A stretch of 64,000 bases of DNA. Source: Companilactobacillus nodensis DSM 19682 = JCM 14932 = NBRC 107160. Lineage in GTDB: Bacteria > Bacillota > Bacilli > Lactobacillales > Lactobacillaceae. The notes under the pieces were generated by a model. That model worked only from the letters and a program-made list of their open reading frames with translations, was not told the DNA's origin and did not search any database. Made by a program: the position numbers and the translations under genes. The stretch is from assembly GCF_000615905.1 (NCBI RefSeq), contig NZ_BAMN01000003.1, positions 124,001 to 188,000 of the forward strand. Direction: 5' to 3'. Of this stretch, positions 37,143 through 45,849 are shown in pieces. The first letter of the stretch is position 1, and every line of letters starts with the position of its first letter.

Positions 37143-38399
37143 TTAGATAAAAAGTTTTTGGAGGTAGTATTTTTTCAACGATTTTAATTTTTCTATTTTT
37201 GTTTTATAAAGATTTATCAAATTATCCAAAGTACTAATCAAATTTCCAATTTTTTTTTGCTCCTTAATTGATGGAATAAGTATGGGCATTCTAGACATTT
37301 GTTTACCAGATACTTCTATAAATGTAGATCCAGCACCATTAGTTTCGCCATATTTCTTTAATTCTGAGGTACGAGCAAAAATAAAGTAACTGTCCAATTC
37401 ATTTTTATTTGGAACGATGGATTGAAAGCCTTGATTTGTGGCGGCTTCTTTTCCCAGTATTGCAGTATTTCCAATACCTGCACGAGAAGTGAATAATATG
37501 GTACCAACGGGAAGCATGTGTGCTGAGCTTTTACTCAGGCCTAATGAAGTTATCCTCTTTATACTTCCATGTACATATATATCATTGCCAATTTCTGCAG
37601 GGGAGTACCAATCAATATTCCCATTCCAGTATTTAGGATTAGATGTACTTGGAGTTCCCCCACCAATAATATTAGAAATATTTTCTAACTTATACTGTTT
37701 CCAATTATCATTAAAATAAGTAAATCTTATTTTTGGTACTTCTTCTTCTTTATTAGGAATTGTTCTCTGTAGAATGGATTTTCTAAGACTTATAAATCTG
37801 GAAAGCTGATCTTGTTGAAGATCAACCAACATGTTTATCTTTAATAAAAAATCACTGATCTTAATTTGTTCTAGATTATTACTCGGTACAGATAGCTCCG
37901 TATTAAAGAAGTCTGAAGCTGAAATATTAAGTAAGCCATGATTTCTTGCACCTTCAGCGGCATTCATTGATACTTCACGATACCAATAAGAAGAATCGTA
38001 GTAACTAGCTAAAAAATCACTATTTACATTTATGGGTTTGAAAACAATATATAGAGTTGATAGCACTCCCATATCATATTTATCTAACCGTTTAATGGTT
38101 CCCCATGGGTATCCTTTTGAATATGATTTGTTATAAGCAAAATCTCCATTCTTTAATAAATAATAACCACTAACGTCATGGCTAGCAACTTTTTTATTAA
38201 AGAATGTCCTTTGATCAACTAACCCATTCTGTGCAGAAATAGTAAGCGGTAGTGTAGACTCTAGTGTTTTGTTTTTTCTAGTTATCCGTGTGGTTAGTTC
38301 TCCTAGCTTACACAGTTCCCAATAATTAGTACTAAATTTTATTATAAAATGATTATCATGCTTGAATATGAATTGAAAATAATTATTTATAAATCTCAT
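37143..38399 (-). CDS. hsdS2: second HsdS, inverted, with a degenerate N-terminus
   Basis: A 418-aa specificity subunit on the opposite strand to hsdS. Two TRDs are present (after NYWELCKLGELTTRI and after VPKIRFTYFNDNWKQYKLEN) with the usual helices (FLLKINMLVDLQQDQLSRF; LKSLKKYYLQKLFI). The expected N-terminal lead-in is replaced by MRFINNYFQFIFKHDNHFII, which looks decayed, and no good ribosome site or promoter stands before it. It probably serves as a silent store of TRDs. Downstream lies the recombinase gene, 60 bases away, on the same strand. Confidence 0.88.
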   Translation of the reverse strand: MRFINNYFQFIFKHDNHFIIKFSTNYWELCKLGELTTRITRKNKTLESTLPLTISAQNGLVDQRTFFNKKVASHDVSGYYLLKNGDFAYNKSYSKGYPWGTIKRLDKYDMGVLSTLYIVFKPINVNSDFLASYYDSSYWYREVSMNAAEGARNHGLLNISASDFFNTELSVPSNNLEQIKISDFLLKINMLVDLQQDQLSRFISLRKSILQRTIPNKEEEVPKIRFTYFNDNWKQYKLENISNIIGGGTPSTSNPKYWNGNIDWYSPAEIGNDIYVHGSIKRITSLGLSKSSAHMLPVGTILFTSRAGIGNTAILGKEAATNQGFQSIVPNKNELDSYFIFARTSELKKYGETNGAGSTFIEVSGKQMSRMPILIPSIKEQKKIGNLISTLDNLINLYKTKIEKLKSLKKYYLQKLFI

Positions 38400-38605
38400 A
38401 TTACATATATTTACTGGTGACCATCTTAATTTAATAGATGTTGAGTTTTAAATTAGATAAAATTTAAAAATGGCATTTTGCCTAAACATGTTCCCATTTA
38501 AGATGATTTGACACTATTTTAAAGTTCTATAGATTTATTTATTTTCAATCACATATGAATTAATTATATTTTGTTATACTAAAAGTAAAAAAGCAGGCAA
38601 TATAT

Positions 38606-39556
38606 ATGGATTTTGATTATAAAAAGATGAAGTTGGGGAAACATGGATTACCTACTTGGGATGCGATGGTTGCAGTTTTAATATATTTAACTGCCGATGG
38701 TAAAGAATATTCAGGTAAAAAGTTGAGAAAAATGGCTGCTGATTCTATAGGATTGCCAGATGAATTGCGTAATGCAACGTATGATTCCTCATATATGGAC
38801 AATATGATTGAAGATAGAGCAGGTTGGGGATTGAGTGAAAGTTATACTGCTGGTATTTTTGATCGCCCAAGGCGTGGAATATATGTAATTACCAAACTTG
38901 GTAAGAGTTTACTTGAAGATTCCGATTCCATTGATGTTACTTTGATACATAATTTGCCTAAGTATCAAGAGCATAAGAAGGAACTAAAGGAACGAAATGA
39001 AAGAAGTAATATAAGCAGCAATGACAAAGTTCCGGAATCATTTGAAGATATATCGGAGAACATTTCTACAACAGTCACAAGTTACAATAATCAAGTAGCA
39101 TCAGACTTATTAAGTAGAATACAAGCATCGGATCCAAGATTCTTCGAAAACTTAGTGGTCAAATTATTAGTGGCTATGGGATATCGTGGTCCAAATGGTA
39201 ATTCTAAAGTGACTCAAAGTACTAACGATGGTGGAATCGACGGTGTTATCAACCAAGATGCATTAGGTACGAATACAATTTATATTCAAGCTAAAAGATA
39301 TAATTCAGATAATGTTGTTCAACGTCCTATGATTGATGCGTTTTTCGGATCATTATCACGAATTCATGCTGATCGTGGTGTCTTTATAACTACTTCGAGC
39401 TTCTCTAAGAATGCTATTGAAACGGCTAAAGGATTTTCAATTGTATTGATTGATGGTATTCAATTGACGGAGTTGATGCTTCAGTATCACGTTGGTATTC
39501 AAGTTAAAAATAGTTTTGAATTGTTTGAAATTGATGAAGACTTTTTTGAAAATTAA
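38606..39556 (+). CDS. mrr: Mrr-like restriction endonuclease
   Basis: A 316-aa protein with an N-terminal winged-helix Mrr_N domain (about 1-115: LPTWDAMVAVLIYLTADGKE; RPRRGIYVITKLGKSLL) and a C-terminal PD-(D/E)xK nuclease domain: FFENLVVKLLVAMGYRG, the Asp in STNDGGIDGVI and the QxK in IYIQAKRYNSDN. Type IV Mrr enzymes cut modified DNA and can be toxic with foreign methylases. It completes the defence island. A GCAGGC a few bases before the ATG is a poor ribosome site. Confidence 0.93.
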   Translation: MDFDYKKMKLGKHGLPTWDAMVAVLIYLTADGKEYSGKKLRKMAADSIGLPDELRNATYDSSYMDNMIEDRAGWGLSESYTAGIFDRPRRGIYVITKLGKSLLEDSDSIDVTLIHNLPKYQEHKKELKERNERSNISSNDKVPESFEDISENISTTVTSYNNQVASDLLSRIQASDPRFFENLVVKLLVAMGYRGPNGNSKVTQSTNDGGIDGVINQDALGTNTIYIQAKRYNSDNVVQRPMIDAFFGSLSRIHADRGVFITTSSFSKNAIETAKGFSIVLIDGIQLTELMLQYHVGIQVKNSFELFEIDEDFFEN

Positions 39557-39564
39557 ACTATAAA

Positions 39565-39606
39565 AATAAGCCATCAACCTGCAATCAGTGCAGTTGATGG
39601 CTTATT
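39565..39606. terminator. bidirectional terminator after mrr
   Basis: Fourteen-base perfect arms AATAAGCCATCAAC with its complement, between convergent mrr and the YhcH/YiaL gene. Confidence 0.9.
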
Positions 39607-39615
39607 AATTTCTAA

Positions 39616-40086
39616 TTAAAACAATAATGAATATGGGATTTTAATGACAGCTTTCTTAACATGAGAAACAGAATCTAAGTTCAAGCAAGCTTCATGAGCA
39701 TCTTCTGGCAAAAATACACCAAAGTCATCTTGATGTAATTCAATTAATGAAGTTGAACCTTGATACTTTTCGTAATATAGAGCGTCTTTTTTGTCCAACT
39801 CATCATCTTTCAAAGTTAGTTTAGAATTGCTTGTAGTCTTGATTCTTTCTTGACCAGAAATAATATATTGGAAATCAATATACTTTTTGTGGCTTTCCCA
39901 ACGTCCTAATTTTTCTTCTTTTGTATCATATTCTTGAACATTAGCAAAGATACCAGCACTTATATCGTGTTTTCCTAGTTCGAGAGAACTAAGATCGGTA
40001 TTTTTTAGAAAATCGAATACAGGTTTTAATGCAGGAATATTGCTCAAAAATGTTGCAGTGCTATCTGACTTATTTGAAATGAACAT
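39616..40086 (-). CDS. YhcH/YjgK/YiaL-family (DUF386) protein
   Basis: A 156-aa cupin-like protein. Family marks are GKHDISAGIFANVQEYDTKE, ESHKKYIDFQYIISGQERIK and FGVFLPEDAHEACL with the likely metal-binding His/Glu. Relatives occur in sialic-acid and acid-sugar operons; NanQ-type members are thought to speed anomer interconversion. AGGAGG precedes the start. One copy of the recurring 17-bp dyad lies at 40204-40220, 118 bases upstream, so it likely belongs to the acid-sugar regulon across the regulator gene. Confidence 0.88.
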   Translation of the reverse strand: MFISNKSDSTATFLSNIPALKPVFDFLKNTDLSSLELGKHDISAGIFANVQEYDTKEEKLGRWESHKKYIDFQYIISGQERIKTTSNSKLTLKDDELDKKDALYYEKYQGSTSLIELHQDDFGVFLPEDAHEACLNLDSVSHVKKAVIKIPYSLLF

Positions 40087-40203
40087 GTTATTGCCTCCTA
40101 AAGGTTTCTATGATTAGACTATTATTTTTATGAAACCGTATACATAAAAATGAAGTTTAATTATTAAACATACAAATACAATAGGAGAAAGTTGTAGCTT
40201 GAC

Positions 40204-40220
40204 TGTTCACTTATGAAACA
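40204..40220 (+). promoter_or_regulatory. regulon dyad, site 1 (TGTTCACTTATGAAACA)
   Basis: Fits the pattern YGTTYA-N5-KRAACR seen six times in this block only. It lies between the 3-prime end of the PrpR_N regulator and the YhcH/YiaL gene. Confidence 0.65.
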
Positions 40221-40221
40221 A

Positions 40222-41997
40222 TCAATTATCTTCTTTTAAGTAACGCCAAAGTGTAGCTCTACTTATCTCTAATTCTTTAGCGGTTTTAGTCTTATTACCG
40301 CTGTTCTTAAATAGGACATTAGTAACAGCTTCTCTAGTTATTTCATGTAGTGTTTTAGATTCGGTCGAATCATAGTTATTAATTGGAGAATATGATGCTT
40401 TGTGATCATGACTATATAGGTATTTCAGTTCCTTATATTCTTTTTCTGCGGATTGTATGTCTTTGACTCCAACCTGTGCACTTTCAGTAGAAGCAAGTGA
40501 GGAATTTATAACTTTTATGAACTCTACTAAGTTATTATCCCAAGATTGATTTAGCAAAAAGTCTAATGCTAAATCGGATATTCCAGTTACCATTTTGGCA
40601 TTATGCTTGGCATAGTCGTTGATAATAATTGTAATTAACTTGGAAATAGAATTGCCAATTACATCCCTCAGTGGTTTCAAGGTTATTAGGTGAGAATTAG
40701 CAATTAATCCTTCCAGGTTTTTATCAATTCCATCGGATAGCTTTTGTTCAAAAATGAAGATTATTTTATTTCTAGAAGTAAATCCAGTTTCATCAATGAA
40801 GTTTAAAAAGTTTCGTTGTATTTTATACGGAAGATTATTGAATTTATCTAAAACACAAACTTTACCTGATTCATATAGAATTGATTTGTCGTCATTCATG
40901 GCAGAGTTAAATGATTTTTCAGAACTCAAATTAAGTAGTACGGGGACATTGTTTTTGTAATTGCTATATTTACTTATCATATTGGATAAGTATTTTTTCG
41001 ACATGCCTTTTTCACCGAGAATAACCACATTAGTTTCATCTTGTGCATATGCTTCTAGCTTATTGAAGAACCCATCATCGTAGATTGTATGATACAAGTT
41101 ACTTATTTGCGTTGACTTGTCATCGTCCATTAACAACTGGGCAAAGTCATTACTTTTAGTATCATTCCAAATTTTTTCTCTACGTAAGTCATAGATTGTT
41201 TTGTCATTATACTTTTTAGTATCAATTTTGAAGTAGCTATTATTATAGTTAAAGTTTGTCATGCCCTTATTGATAGTGCTTTGAAATCTTTCCCACAAAT
41301 CATTATCCGTGATGAATCCGTCAGATTTTAAGTATAAAGAATTGTCTGGGTTAAATACGGCAAAAAATTGATTGAACTCATTTAAAAGATGTATGAATAT
41401 TTGTTTTTGATCATTACTTGCAGATATTTCCTCAAGGATAGAGAAACTGTTCAGCAATGCAGTCTTAATGGTTTCTTCACCAGATGTTATGAAAATAGTG
41501 TTCAAATTAAATTGTTCAGCCATATTTTCAACACTAGTATCGCCTATAACAGTGTTGAATCCAGAGTCTTTTATGGCTTTCAATGTTCCATTGAGATCAG
41601 TATCATTTTGGACACTGTATACTGGGACTGATTTTTGAAATCTATCTGCTATTTTTTGAAAGGGAACAGTTATTTCCGGGAATCCTACTAGCGCAATTTT
41701 ATCTATTCTAGATGATGCTTGGATTATGCTTAGAATATCATATTGTGAGATACCTATATCTACGACTCGGATTTTGCTTATTTGTCTGATTAGAGCCGAT
41801 GTACCACCACGGGAAATCACCATATCGTAATGTCGTTCATTTAGCATATCCGTTAAGGCGGTAATACCTTCGTGCCTATCTAGTTTTTCAAAATATACAT
41901 GTATATTGGGATATTGTTCTGCATATGTATTGTAGATTTGTTGTACAGAAATATGCATTGATTGGTAAGGAGAAATACAGAGTACATTCATGTCCAA
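40222..41997 (-). CDS. PrpR_N-domain regulator with degenerate AAA+ domain
   Basis: About 591 aa. The first 200 residues match the PrpR N-terminal sensor domain (VLCISPYQSMHISVQQIYNT; YDMVISRGGTSALIR). A middle AAA-like part shows a degraded Walker A (VVILGEKGMSKKYL) and KVCVLDKFNNLPYKIQRNFL, but no GAFTGA loop, so it should not activate sigma-54. The C-terminus is a Fis-type HTH (GNKTKTAKELEISRATLWRY). I chose a TTG at 41997, six bases after GAGGTG; an ATG at 41991 is the alternative. It diverges from the DUF1537 kinase operon and is the obvious candidate to bind the dyads. The sensor domain would bind an acid intermediate. Confidence 0.85.
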   Translation of the reverse strand: MDMNVLCISPYQSMHISVQQIYNTYAEQYPNIHVYFEKLDRHEGITALTDMLNERHYDMVISRGGTSALIRQISKIRVVDIGISQYDILSIIQASSRIDKIALVGFPEITVPFQKIADRFQKSVPVYSVQNDTDLNGTLKAIKDSGFNTVIGDTSVENMAEQFNLNTIFITSGEETIKTALLNSFSILEEISASNDQKQIFIHLLNEFNQFFAVFNPDNSLYLKSDGFITDNDLWERFQSTINKGMTNFNYNNSYFKIDTKKYNDKTIYDLRREKIWNDTKSNDFAQLLMDDDKSTQISNLYHTIYDDGFFNKLEAYAQDETNVVILGEKGMSKKYLSNMISKYSNYKNNVPVLLNLSSEKSFNSAMNDDKSILYESGKVCVLDKFNNLPYKIQRNFLNFIDETGFTSRNKIIFIFEQKLSDGIDKNLEGLIANSHLITLKPLRDVIGNSISKLITIIINDYAKHNAKMVTGISDLALDFLLNQSWDNNLVEFIKVINSSLASTESAQVGVKDIQSAEKEYKELKYLYSHDHKASYSPINNYDSTESKTLHEITREAVTNVLFKNSGNKTKTAKELEISRATLWRYLKEDN

Positions 41998-42031
41998 AAT
42001 TGTCACCTCTATGTAAAATGTTTTATTTTGA

Positions 42032-42053
42032 TACAACTATAATTATAGTTGTA
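42032..42053. promoter_or_regulatory. 22-bp perfect palindrome before the regulator
   Basis: A gap-free palindrome with half TACAACTATAA, followed on the plus strand by T8. It lies 35 bases upstream of the regulator start. It may be an autoregulatory operator or a hairpin in a leader. Confidence 0.6.
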
Positions 42054-42077
42054 TTTTTTTTATTATCTTTTTAAAAA

Positions 42078-42094
42078 CGTTTAATTTTTGAACA
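42078..42094 (+). promoter_or_regulatory. regulon dyad, site 2 (CGTTTAATTTTTGAACA)
   Basis: Copy of the YGTTYA-N5-KRAACR dyad in the divergent gap, 136 bases before the DUF1537 kinase. A further perfect AAAACGTTTT palindrome with cre-like flanks lies at 42150-42159. Confidence 0.65.
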
Positions 42095-42229
42095 CTAATT
42101 CAATATTTTTATATTTAATTTGAGAATAATATAGAACTTGTAATCAATGAAAACGTTTTATTGAATTAGAAGCTAGTTTAAAACTTCTACTAGATAATTC
42201 ATTTCTTAAATGTAGGAGGTGATAACGAC

Positions 42230-43465
42230 ATGGCTAATTACTTGATTGTGGCTGATGATTTTACCGGAGCCAATGATACTGGTGTTCAACTTGTTAATCA
42301 TGGTATTGATGTCAATGTGAACTTTGATGTTACTTCTATTGATCCCGATAACGAAAAGTCCTCATGTGTTCTGGATACAGAGACAAGAAACATATCTGCT
42401 GAGGAAGCTTCGAATAAGATGAAATCCATGATGTCCAAAGTTAATTTGGATTCATTCGATATTATTTTGAAGAAGGTTGATTCTACTCTACGCGGAAATA
42501 TAAGTGCGGAGATTAGAACGTTAGCGGAGTTTTATAAACCTGACATGGTTGTATTTGCTCCAGCATTACCAAGTTTAGGTAGAACTATAAAAAATGAAAT
42601 TTTATATGTTAATAAAGTCCGTGCTCTAGATACTGAGATTGGTAAAGATCCTTTGAAACCAATAGATAACGATAATATATCAGATATTTTGAAGAGAGCT
42701 TTTCTAGGAAAAAGTATAAAACACTATTCTATTAAGGATATTAGAAAAGATAATTTCAAAATAAATGATAATTGCAAGTATTTATCTTTTGATTCCGAGA
42801 ATTCATTTGATCTTCAACGAATTATTAAAGAAGTTAAAAAAACAAACAAGAAAGTTCTATGGGTCAGTTCGGCAGGATTGATGAGTAGTATTTTGATGCA
42901 GTATGAAAAGACATTGCCGGCAATTGGATTGATTGGCAGTGTAAGTGATGTAACTAGAAGACAGTTACATTTTGCAAAAGAAAATGGTGTTGATTTAATT
43001 AACATTCCTATATATGACGTGTATGAAAAGGATTCTTATGCGTCGTATTTAAATGAGGCACGTGATTTACTACAGAAAGGTAAGGATGTTGTAGTGATGT
43101 CCTCAGCTTCGTATGATCGTTCCGAATTAAATAAGACCATTAAGAAATTAGAGAAATATGATTTAAGTAAAGAAAATGTCGGTAAAGTTACGCAAACAAT
43201 TTTAGCTGGAATATGTCGCAGATTAGTTCTATATGAAAAGATCTCTGGTGTTTTTGTTACCGGCGGGGATACTGCCAAGGGATTACTGGATGTCAGCAAA
43301 GCTGGTGGAGTAAAGGTTATAGATGAAATTGAACCTGGAATACCTCTTTTGAAAATAAAATCTGGTGATTTAAATGGTCTTAATATCGTTACTAAAGCCG
43401 GTGCTTTTGGAAACGATGAGCTAATTACTTATGCATTTAAGAAGTTACGTAGCAAAAGCTTTTAA
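42230..43465 (+). CDS. DUF1537 four-carbon acid sugar kinase family protein
   Basis: A 411-aa kinase of the family that phosphorylates threonate, erythronate and 3-oxo-tetronates (DtnK/OtnK/LtnK). N-terminal substrate domain: LIVADDFTGANDTGVQLVNH; then DIILKKVDSTLRGNISAEI. C-terminal nucleotide domain: GVFVTGGDTAKGLLDVSKAG and TKAGAFGNDELI. With a PdxA2-type dehydrogenase in the same operon it is most like the D-threonate pair DtnK-PdxA2, giving DHAP. AGGAGGTGA is the ribosome site. Confidence 0.92.
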   Translation: MANYLIVADDFTGANDTGVQLVNHGIDVNVNFDVTSIDPDNEKSSCVLDTETRNISAEEASNKMKSMMSKVNLDSFDIILKKVDSTLRGNISAEIRTLAEFYKPDMVVFAPALPSLGRTIKNEILYVNKVRALDTEIGKDPLKPIDNDNISDILKRAFLGKSIKHYSIKDIRKDNFKINDNCKYLSFDSENSFDLQRIIKEVKKTNKKVLWVSSAGLMSSILMQYEKTLPAIGLIGSVSDVTRRQLHFAKENGVDLINIPIYDVYEKDSYASYLNEARDLLQKGKDVVVMSSASYDRSELNKTIKKLEKYDLSKENVGKVTQTILAGICRRLVLYEKISGVFVTGGDTAKGLLDVSKAGGVKVIDEIEPGIPLLKIKSGDLNGLNIVTKAGAFGNDELITYAFKKLRSKSF

Positions 43466-43502
43466 AAATAATTAATTTATAAATAAAATAGGAGGCTTTA
43501 CA

Positions 43503-44654
43503 ATGGAATTACAAGACAGTCTTACAACTAAGTTTGAAAGAACCTTTACGTTACCAAAATCTGGAATTCAAAGTCACGCATCTAATCTACTAATTTTGGA
43601 TAATGGTGATACTTTGTGTGTTTGGTTCTCAGGTACACAAGAAGGAATGTCAGATATTAGTATCTTTCTTTCTCGTATGAACAATGGTGAAGAAACATGG
43701 TCAGAGCCAATTAGAATGTCTTCAAATGAAGGTCGTTCGGATCAAAATCCTATGTTGTTCCATGCTCCTAATGGTGATATCTGGTTGATGTATACATCAC
43801 AAGATGGTGGTAATCAAGATACTGCTATTGTTGAATATCGTATTTCACATGATGAAGGTAAGACATGGGATGATCAAAAAATACTATTCAACGGTGAACA
43901 AGGTGTCTTTATTCGTCAACCTATTGTTGTTACTGATAATGGTGAATGGCTACTACCTATTTTCCATTGTGTTGTCAAGAACGATGGCAAAGCTTGGGAT
44001 GGAAGCTATGACTATAGTACTGTTCGAGTATCTAGTGATGAGTTTAAGACATTTAAGGAATATGAAGTTCCTAACAGTTTAGGCTGTGTTCACATGGATA
44101 TTGAAAAATTAAAGAGTGGTCGTTATATTGGATTGTTCCGTAGTCGTTGGGCAGACAATATTTATCGTAGTTATTCTGAAGATGGCAAAACATGGTCAGA
44201 ACCAGAAAAAACAGAATTGCCAAACAATAATGCTTCAATTCAAGCAACCGTCTTGGATGATGGTGATTTAGTAATGGTCTTCAATTATTCTAGTGCTAAA
44301 GATGCAACGTCAAGAAGAACATCATTGTACAGTGATGGCCTTGAAGATAAGGATGCCGATGAAGATAGTGATGTTCCACGTGCATTCTGGGGTGCGCCAA
44401 GAGCACCGATCACCGTAGCTATCTCTGAAGATGAGGGTAAGACATGGCCATTCAAGAAGAACATTGCTGAAGGTGATGGATATGCTTTGACAAATGATTC
44501 AAAGAATAAGAAGAACAGAGAGTTTTCATATCCTTCAATCAAAGTTGCTAAGAATGGAAATATCGACGTAACCTTTACGTACTTTAGACAAAAAATTGCC
44601 TTTGTAGAATTGACTGAAGATTGGATCAAATCTGAAAAAACTGTTAATGAATAG
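43503..44654 (+). CDS. sialidase-fold (BNR repeat) protein, intracellular
   Basis: A 383-aa six-bladed-propeller protein of the BNR_2/sialidase superfamily. Asp-box motifs are visible at ISHDEGKTWDD, YSEDGKTWSEP and AISEDEGKTWPF, plus RSDQNPMLFHAPNGDIWLMY. It has no signal peptide or anchor, so it acts in the cytoplasm, unlike secreted sialidases. In this acid-sugar operon it may split an imported uronate- or sialate-like compound by hydrolysis or elimination (some propellers of this type, family PL42, are lyases). The reaction is not established. Confidence 0.85.
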   Translation: MELQDSLTTKFERTFTLPKSGIQSHASNLLILDNGDTLCVWFSGTQEGMSDISIFLSRMNNGEETWSEPIRMSSNEGRSDQNPMLFHAPNGDIWLMYTSQDGGNQDTAIVEYRISHDEGKTWDDQKILFNGEQGVFIRQPIVVTDNGEWLLPIFHCVVKNDGKAWDGSYDYSTVRVSSDEFKTFKEYEVPNSLGCVHMDIEKLKSGRYIGLFRSRWADNIYRSYSEDGKTWSEPEKTELPNNNASIQATVLDDGDLVMVFNYSSAKDATSRRTSLYSDGLEDKDADEDSDVPRAFWGAPRAPITVAISEDEGKTWPFKKNIAEGDGYALTNDSKNKKNREFSYPSIKVAKNGNIDVTFTYFRQKIAFVELTEDWIKSEKTVNE

Positions 44655-44669
44655 AATGGAGTAAATAGT

Positions 44670-45824
44670 ATGGATAATGCATTTTTGAAAATGCCTAATC
44701 GCATTTATTTAGGTGAAAATTTATTAGGACACTTAGGCGACTTTATTGCCAAAAAAGAAAACAAGAATGTTCTTTTGTTCACCGATAATGGATTGATGAA
44801 GAGTGGTTTGGTTCAACCAATCGAAGATTATTTTAATAAGAACAATATTTCTTATGAAATTGAATCAGAGATCAAACCAGAACCAACGTATATTCAAGTT
44901 GATGAATTATTAAAAAAGGTAAGTAAGTTTGATTTCGATACTATTGTTGCCATTGGTGGTGGTAGTGTCATGGATGCTGCTAAGTTGATCTCACTAGTCT
45001 TACATACTGATTACAGTATCAAAGATTTGATCGATGATCCTACAAAAGTAAGTAAGCGCTGTTCCACAGTATTAATTCCAACAACAACAGGTACTGGCTC
45101 TGAAGCTACAATTAATGCCATTGTTACTATTCCTGAAAAAGATGTTAAGTTTGGAATTGTTAGTGATGAGATGCTACCTGACTTAGTATTGCTTGATGTT
45201 AATAATGTTAAGACTTTACCAAAGTCAATTATGGCTTCATCTGCTGTTGATGCTTTGAGTCACTGTGTTGAGTGTTATACATCAAAGAATGCCACTGTAT
45301 TGAGTGATGGAATTGCATCACTTGGTGCTAAGAATATTTTTGAGAATATTATTCCAGCATATGAAGATGCCGATAATATGGATGCTAGAAAGGCATTGTT
45401 ACTAGGTGCCTTCTATGGAGGTGTCGCTATTACTGCTTCTGGTACAACTGCCGTACACGCCTTGTCATATCCACTAGGTGGCAAGTTCCATATTGCTCAT
45501 GGTGTTTCGAATGCTATTTTATTCAAGCAAGTAATGGAAGTTAACAAACCAGATATTGCTGATCGTTTGGCAAGTCTATGTGACTTCGTATTTCCATCTG
45601 AAGGTAGTAAGTCAGTGGATGAAAAAGCTGATTTCATGATTGCTAAGATTGCAGAAATTGTTAAGAAAGTTGAAATTCCAACAGATCTTAAAAAGTTCGG
45701 TGTAAAGTCAGATGATCTTGACTTCTTAGTAGATTCAGCATTACAACAAACTCGTTTGTTGGATCATAACCGTAGAAAATTAACACGTGAAGAAGTAGAA
45801 AACATTTATAAATCAGTTATGTAA
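44670..45824 (+). CDS. iron-containing alcohol dehydrogenase (group III)
   Basis: A 384-aa Fe-ADH. Marks: NADH site IVAIGGGSVMDAAKLI, LIPTTTGTGSEATINAIVT, and metal ligands Asp/His in SAVDALSHCVECY and two His in VHALSYPLGGKFHIAHGVSN. It reduces an aldehyde or oxidises a secondary alcohol, perhaps the aldehyde released by the aldolase next door or an acid-sugar hydroxyl. Fifteen bases follow the propeller gene. Confidence 0.93.
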   Translation: MDNAFLKMPNRIYLGENLLGHLGDFIAKKENKNVLLFTDNGLMKSGLVQPIEDYFNKNNISYEIESEIKPEPTYIQVDELLKKVSKFDFDTIVAIGGGSVMDAAKLISLVLHTDYSIKDLIDDPTKVSKRCSTVLIPTTTGTGSEATINAIVTIPEKDVKFGIVSDEMLPDLVLLDVNNVKTLPKSIMASSAVDALSHCVECYTSKNATVLSDGIASLGAKNIFENIIPAYEDADNMDARKALLLGAFYGGVAITASGTTAVHALSYPLGGKFHIAHGVSNAILFKQVMEVNKPDIADRLASLCDFVFPSEGSKSVDEKADFMIAKIAEIVKKVEIPTDLKKFGVKSDDLDFLVDSALQQTRLLDHNRRKLTREEVENIYKSVM

Positions 45825-45849
45825 TTGAAACTTAGAGAGGATATTTACT

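Noticed and set aside
34906-38399. Prophage or integrative element suggested by the tyrosine recombinase
   Set aside because: No phage or conjugation genes nearby; position between two hsdS genes fits local inversion.
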